Source: Bacteroidota bacterium (GTDB taxonomy: Bacteria; Bacteroidota; Bacteroidia; Chitinophagales; Chitinophagaceae). From it: 7,026 nucleotides of DNA. Shown here piece by piece: positions 5,482 to 7,026 of the stretch. Below the pieces are notes generated by a model that was not told the origin of the DNA, searched no databases, and was given only the letters and a program-made list of their open reading frames with translations. Every line of letters begins with the position of its first letter. Positions within the stretch are counted from its first letter, which is position 1. The stretch is taken from NCBI GenBank assembly GCA_023396345.1, contig JAEWWO010000372.1, positions 1 through 7,026 of the forward strand, read 5' to 3'. The position numbers and the translations under genes are program-made.

Positions 5482-6792
5482 ATGAATTCATTTCAGGTAA
5501 CGGGAGGGAAAAAATTGCATGGTGATATATATCCGCAAGGCGCTAAAAATGAGGCTTTGCAGATAATTTCTGCTGTGTTGTTAACTGATGAAACTGTTAC
5601 CATAAGTAATGTTCCTGATATACTGGATGTAAACAGACTGATAGAATTACTGTCTAAAGCAGGCGTTGAAATTAATAAAACAGAAAATAATACTTATACT
5701 TTTAATGCACGAAATATCAATCTTGATTTTTTTGAAACAGAAGAATTCAGAAAAATTGGAAGTACATTGCGCGGAAGTGTAATGATTGCAGGTCCCATGC
5801 TGGCTCGGTTTGGAAAGGCTGTGATAGCAAAGCCCGGAGGAGATAAGATTGGCAGACGTGGCATGGATACGCATATTGACGGACTTGAAAAACTCGGAGC
5901 AAAGTTCTCTTACAATACTACTACTTACTGTCTTGAGTTTAGTTCATCTAAACTACAAGGCAATTATATGATGCTGGAAGAGCCTTCGGTAACCGGCACA
6001 GCCAATATTATAATGGCAGCCGTTCTTGCTGAAGGAAAAACTACTATTTACAATGCAGCCTGTGAGCCGTATATTCAGCAGTTGTGTAAAATGCTGAACA
6101 GAATGGGTGCAAAAATATCGGGCATTAGCAGTAATTTATTAGAGATTGAAGGAGTAAACACGCTGAAAGGTACACAGCATAAGCTTTTACCGGATATGAT
6201 AGAAGTAGGTAGTTTTATCGGACTGGCAGCTTTAACACAAAGTGACATAACTATAAAAAATGCAGGTATAGAACATTTGGGAATTATTCCTGATAAGTTT
6301 AAAAAATTAGGAATAAAAATGGAGATTAAAGAGGATGATATACATATACCTGAACAAAGAATTTATGAAATTGAAACGCCACTTAGTGGTAATATTCTTT
6401 CGATTTACGATCATCCATGGCCGGGATTTACACCTGATTTATTGAGCATTGTACTGGTAGCTGCTGTGCAGGCAAAAGGAAGCGTGCTTATACATCAGAA
6501 AATGTTTGAAAGCAGATTGTTTTTTACAGATAATCTGATTGATATGGGAGCAAAGATCATCCTCTGTGATCCGCACAGGGCAACAGTTATAGGTCTTGAA
6601 AGAAAACATCAGCTTAAAGGAATACACATGAGCAGTCCGGATATAAGAGCCGGTGTGGCTTTGTTGATTGCAGCCATGAGTGCTAAAGGAAAAAGCGTAA
6701 TTCAGAATATAGAACAAATACAAAGGGGATACGAAAATATACACGAAAGATTAAATAACCTTGGTGCAGAAATAAGCATCATTAAAAACTAA
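5482..6792 (+). CDS. murA: UDP-N-acetylglucosamine 1-carboxyvinyltransferase (MurA), Cys-to-Asp type
   Basis: MurA transfers enolpyruvate from PEP to UDP-GlcNAc, the first committed step of peptidoglycan synthesis, in the cytoplasm. The 436 residues cover the full two-domain fold (E. coli MurA is 419). The substrate-binding Lys22 and Asn23 are present in QGAKNEA, the motif LRGSVMIAGPMLARFG (96-111) is intact, and PGFTPD (314-319) supplies Asp319, matching E. coli Asp305. SPDIRAGVALLIAA (385-398) holds the conserved Arg389. The active-site loop reads PGGDKIGRR (118-126): Asp121 stands where E. coli has Cys115, and Arg126 matches Arg120. Asp at this site is active but insensitive to fosfomycin in other bacteria, as known for Mycobacterium tuberculosis MurA. 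The start at 5482 fits the family's N-terminus; no Shine-Dalgarno is visible. A nitroreductase-family gene follows after 5 bases, so the two are probably co-transcribed. Confidence 0.97.
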   Translation: MNSFQVTGGKKLHGDIYPQGAKNEALQIISAVLLTDETVTISNVPDILDVNRLIELLSKAGVEINKTENNTYTFNARNINLDFFETEEFRKIGSTLRGSVMIAGPMLARFGKAVIAKPGGDKIGRRGMDTHIDGLEKLGAKFSYNTTTYCLEFSSSKLQGNYMMLEEPSVTGTANIIMAAVLAEGKTTIYNAACEPYIQQLCKMLNRMGAKISGISSNLLEIEGVNTLKGTQHKLLPDMIEVGSFIGLAALTQSDITIKNAGIEHLGIIPDKFKKLGIKMEIKEDDIHIPEQRIYEIETPLSGNILSIYDHPWPGFTPDLLSIVLVAAVQAKGSVLIHQKMFESRLFFTDNLIDMGAKIILCDPHRATVIGLERKHQLKGIHMSSPDIRAGVALLIAAMSAKGKSVIQNIEQIQRGYENIHERLNNLGAEISIIKN

Positions 6793-6797
6793 TTACT

Positions 6798-7026
6798 ATG
6801 AGCAATTTTGAACTGATTAAAAAAGCAATTGAAAACAGAAGAAATATAAATCCTGTTGATTTTACTGATAAAAAAATTTCAGAAGAAGATATAAAAAATA
6901 TTCTTGCATTGGCTAACTGGGCTCCAACACACGGCAGAACTGAACCCTGGAGAATAATAGCTTTAGCTGATGAGGCTACAGATAATTTTGGGAAAACACA
7001 TGCCGAGCTTTACAAAGCAAATACAC
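6798..7026 (+). CDS. Nitroreductase-family flavoprotein, N-terminus (partial)
   Basis: I read 76 residues from the ATG at 6798 to the window edge. The start, MSNFELIKKAIENRRNINPVDF, followed by KISEEDIKNILALANWAPTHGRTEPWRIIAL (26-56), matches the opening of the nitroreductase family. There the N-terminal Arg residues (R14, R15) and the later Pro-Trp-Arg segment contribute to FMN binding. The WAPTHGRTEPWR wording, in place of the commoner APS-x-x-N-QPW, recalls the smaller YdjA-like branch. Such enzymes are NAD(P)H-dependent flavin oxidoreductases, and the natural substrate is usually unknown. The gene begins 5 bases after murA, in the same direction, so it is likely in the same transcript. 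There is no Shine-Dalgarno. About two-thirds of the expected protein (family members are near 180-200 residues) lies outside the window. Confidence 0.87.
   Translation, partial: MSNFELIKKAIENRRNINPVDFTDKKISEEDIKNILALANWAPTHGRTEPWRIIALADEATDNFGKTHAELYKANT

Noticed and set aside
1..7026. Mobile element, CRISPR array, tRNA/rRNA or phage-defence locus
   Set aside because: I saw no transposase or integrase, no regularly spaced long repeats, no structural RNA sequence and no defence-type domains; the genes are common chromosomal ones.

Overview
The window looks like an ordinary chromosomal stretch of a member of the Bacteroidota, perhaps close to the Chitinophagaceae (the family-level guess is weak). 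Three things point there. The DNA is AT-rich. Several intergenic stretches carry the Bacteroidota -7 promoter element TAnnTTTG, and most genes have no clear Shine-Dalgarno sequence. The gene content is typical of the phylum: a GldH-type lipoprotein, a MurA with Asp in place of the catalytic Cys, and a UvrA lacking half of its first zinc-binding site.

Layout from left to right. Positions 1-1423 (minus) hold the N-terminal half of uvrA, cut by the window edge. A 349-base divergent intergenic region follows, with a candidate uvrA promoter on one strand and, on the other, a -7 element preceded by a two-copy 20-bp direct repeat. Positions 1773-2369 (plus) encode an ECF-type sigma factor with no anti-sigma gene beside it, closed by a strong intrinsic terminator at 2411-2438. 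Converging on that terminator is a minus-strand cluster, read in the order yicC (3342-4217), gldH-like lipoprotein (2884-3342, overlapping yicC by one base) and a small acidic DUF4375/DMP19-like protein (2437-2868). Upstream on the same strand is a GH53 endo-beta-1,4-galactanase lipoprotein (4300-5337). Yicc has its own candidate promoter, so the galactanase may be a separate unit. A 144-base divergent spacer then leads to murA (5482-6792, plus), followed 5 bases later by the start of a nitroreductase-family gene that runs off the right edge.

The genes do not form one pathway. They cover DNA repair (uvrA), transcription control (the sigma factor), RNA turnover (yicC), envelope lipoproteins (gldH-like and GH53), cell-wall precursor synthesis (murA) and redox chemistry (nitroreductase). 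I found no mobile element, CRISPR array, tRNA, rRNA or phage gene. I also see no convincing new multi-gene system. The best leads are the repeat-flanked promoter of the orphan sigma factor, the palindrome at the yicC promoter, the acidic DMP19-like protein coupled to yicC-gldH, and the Cys-to-Asp MurA.
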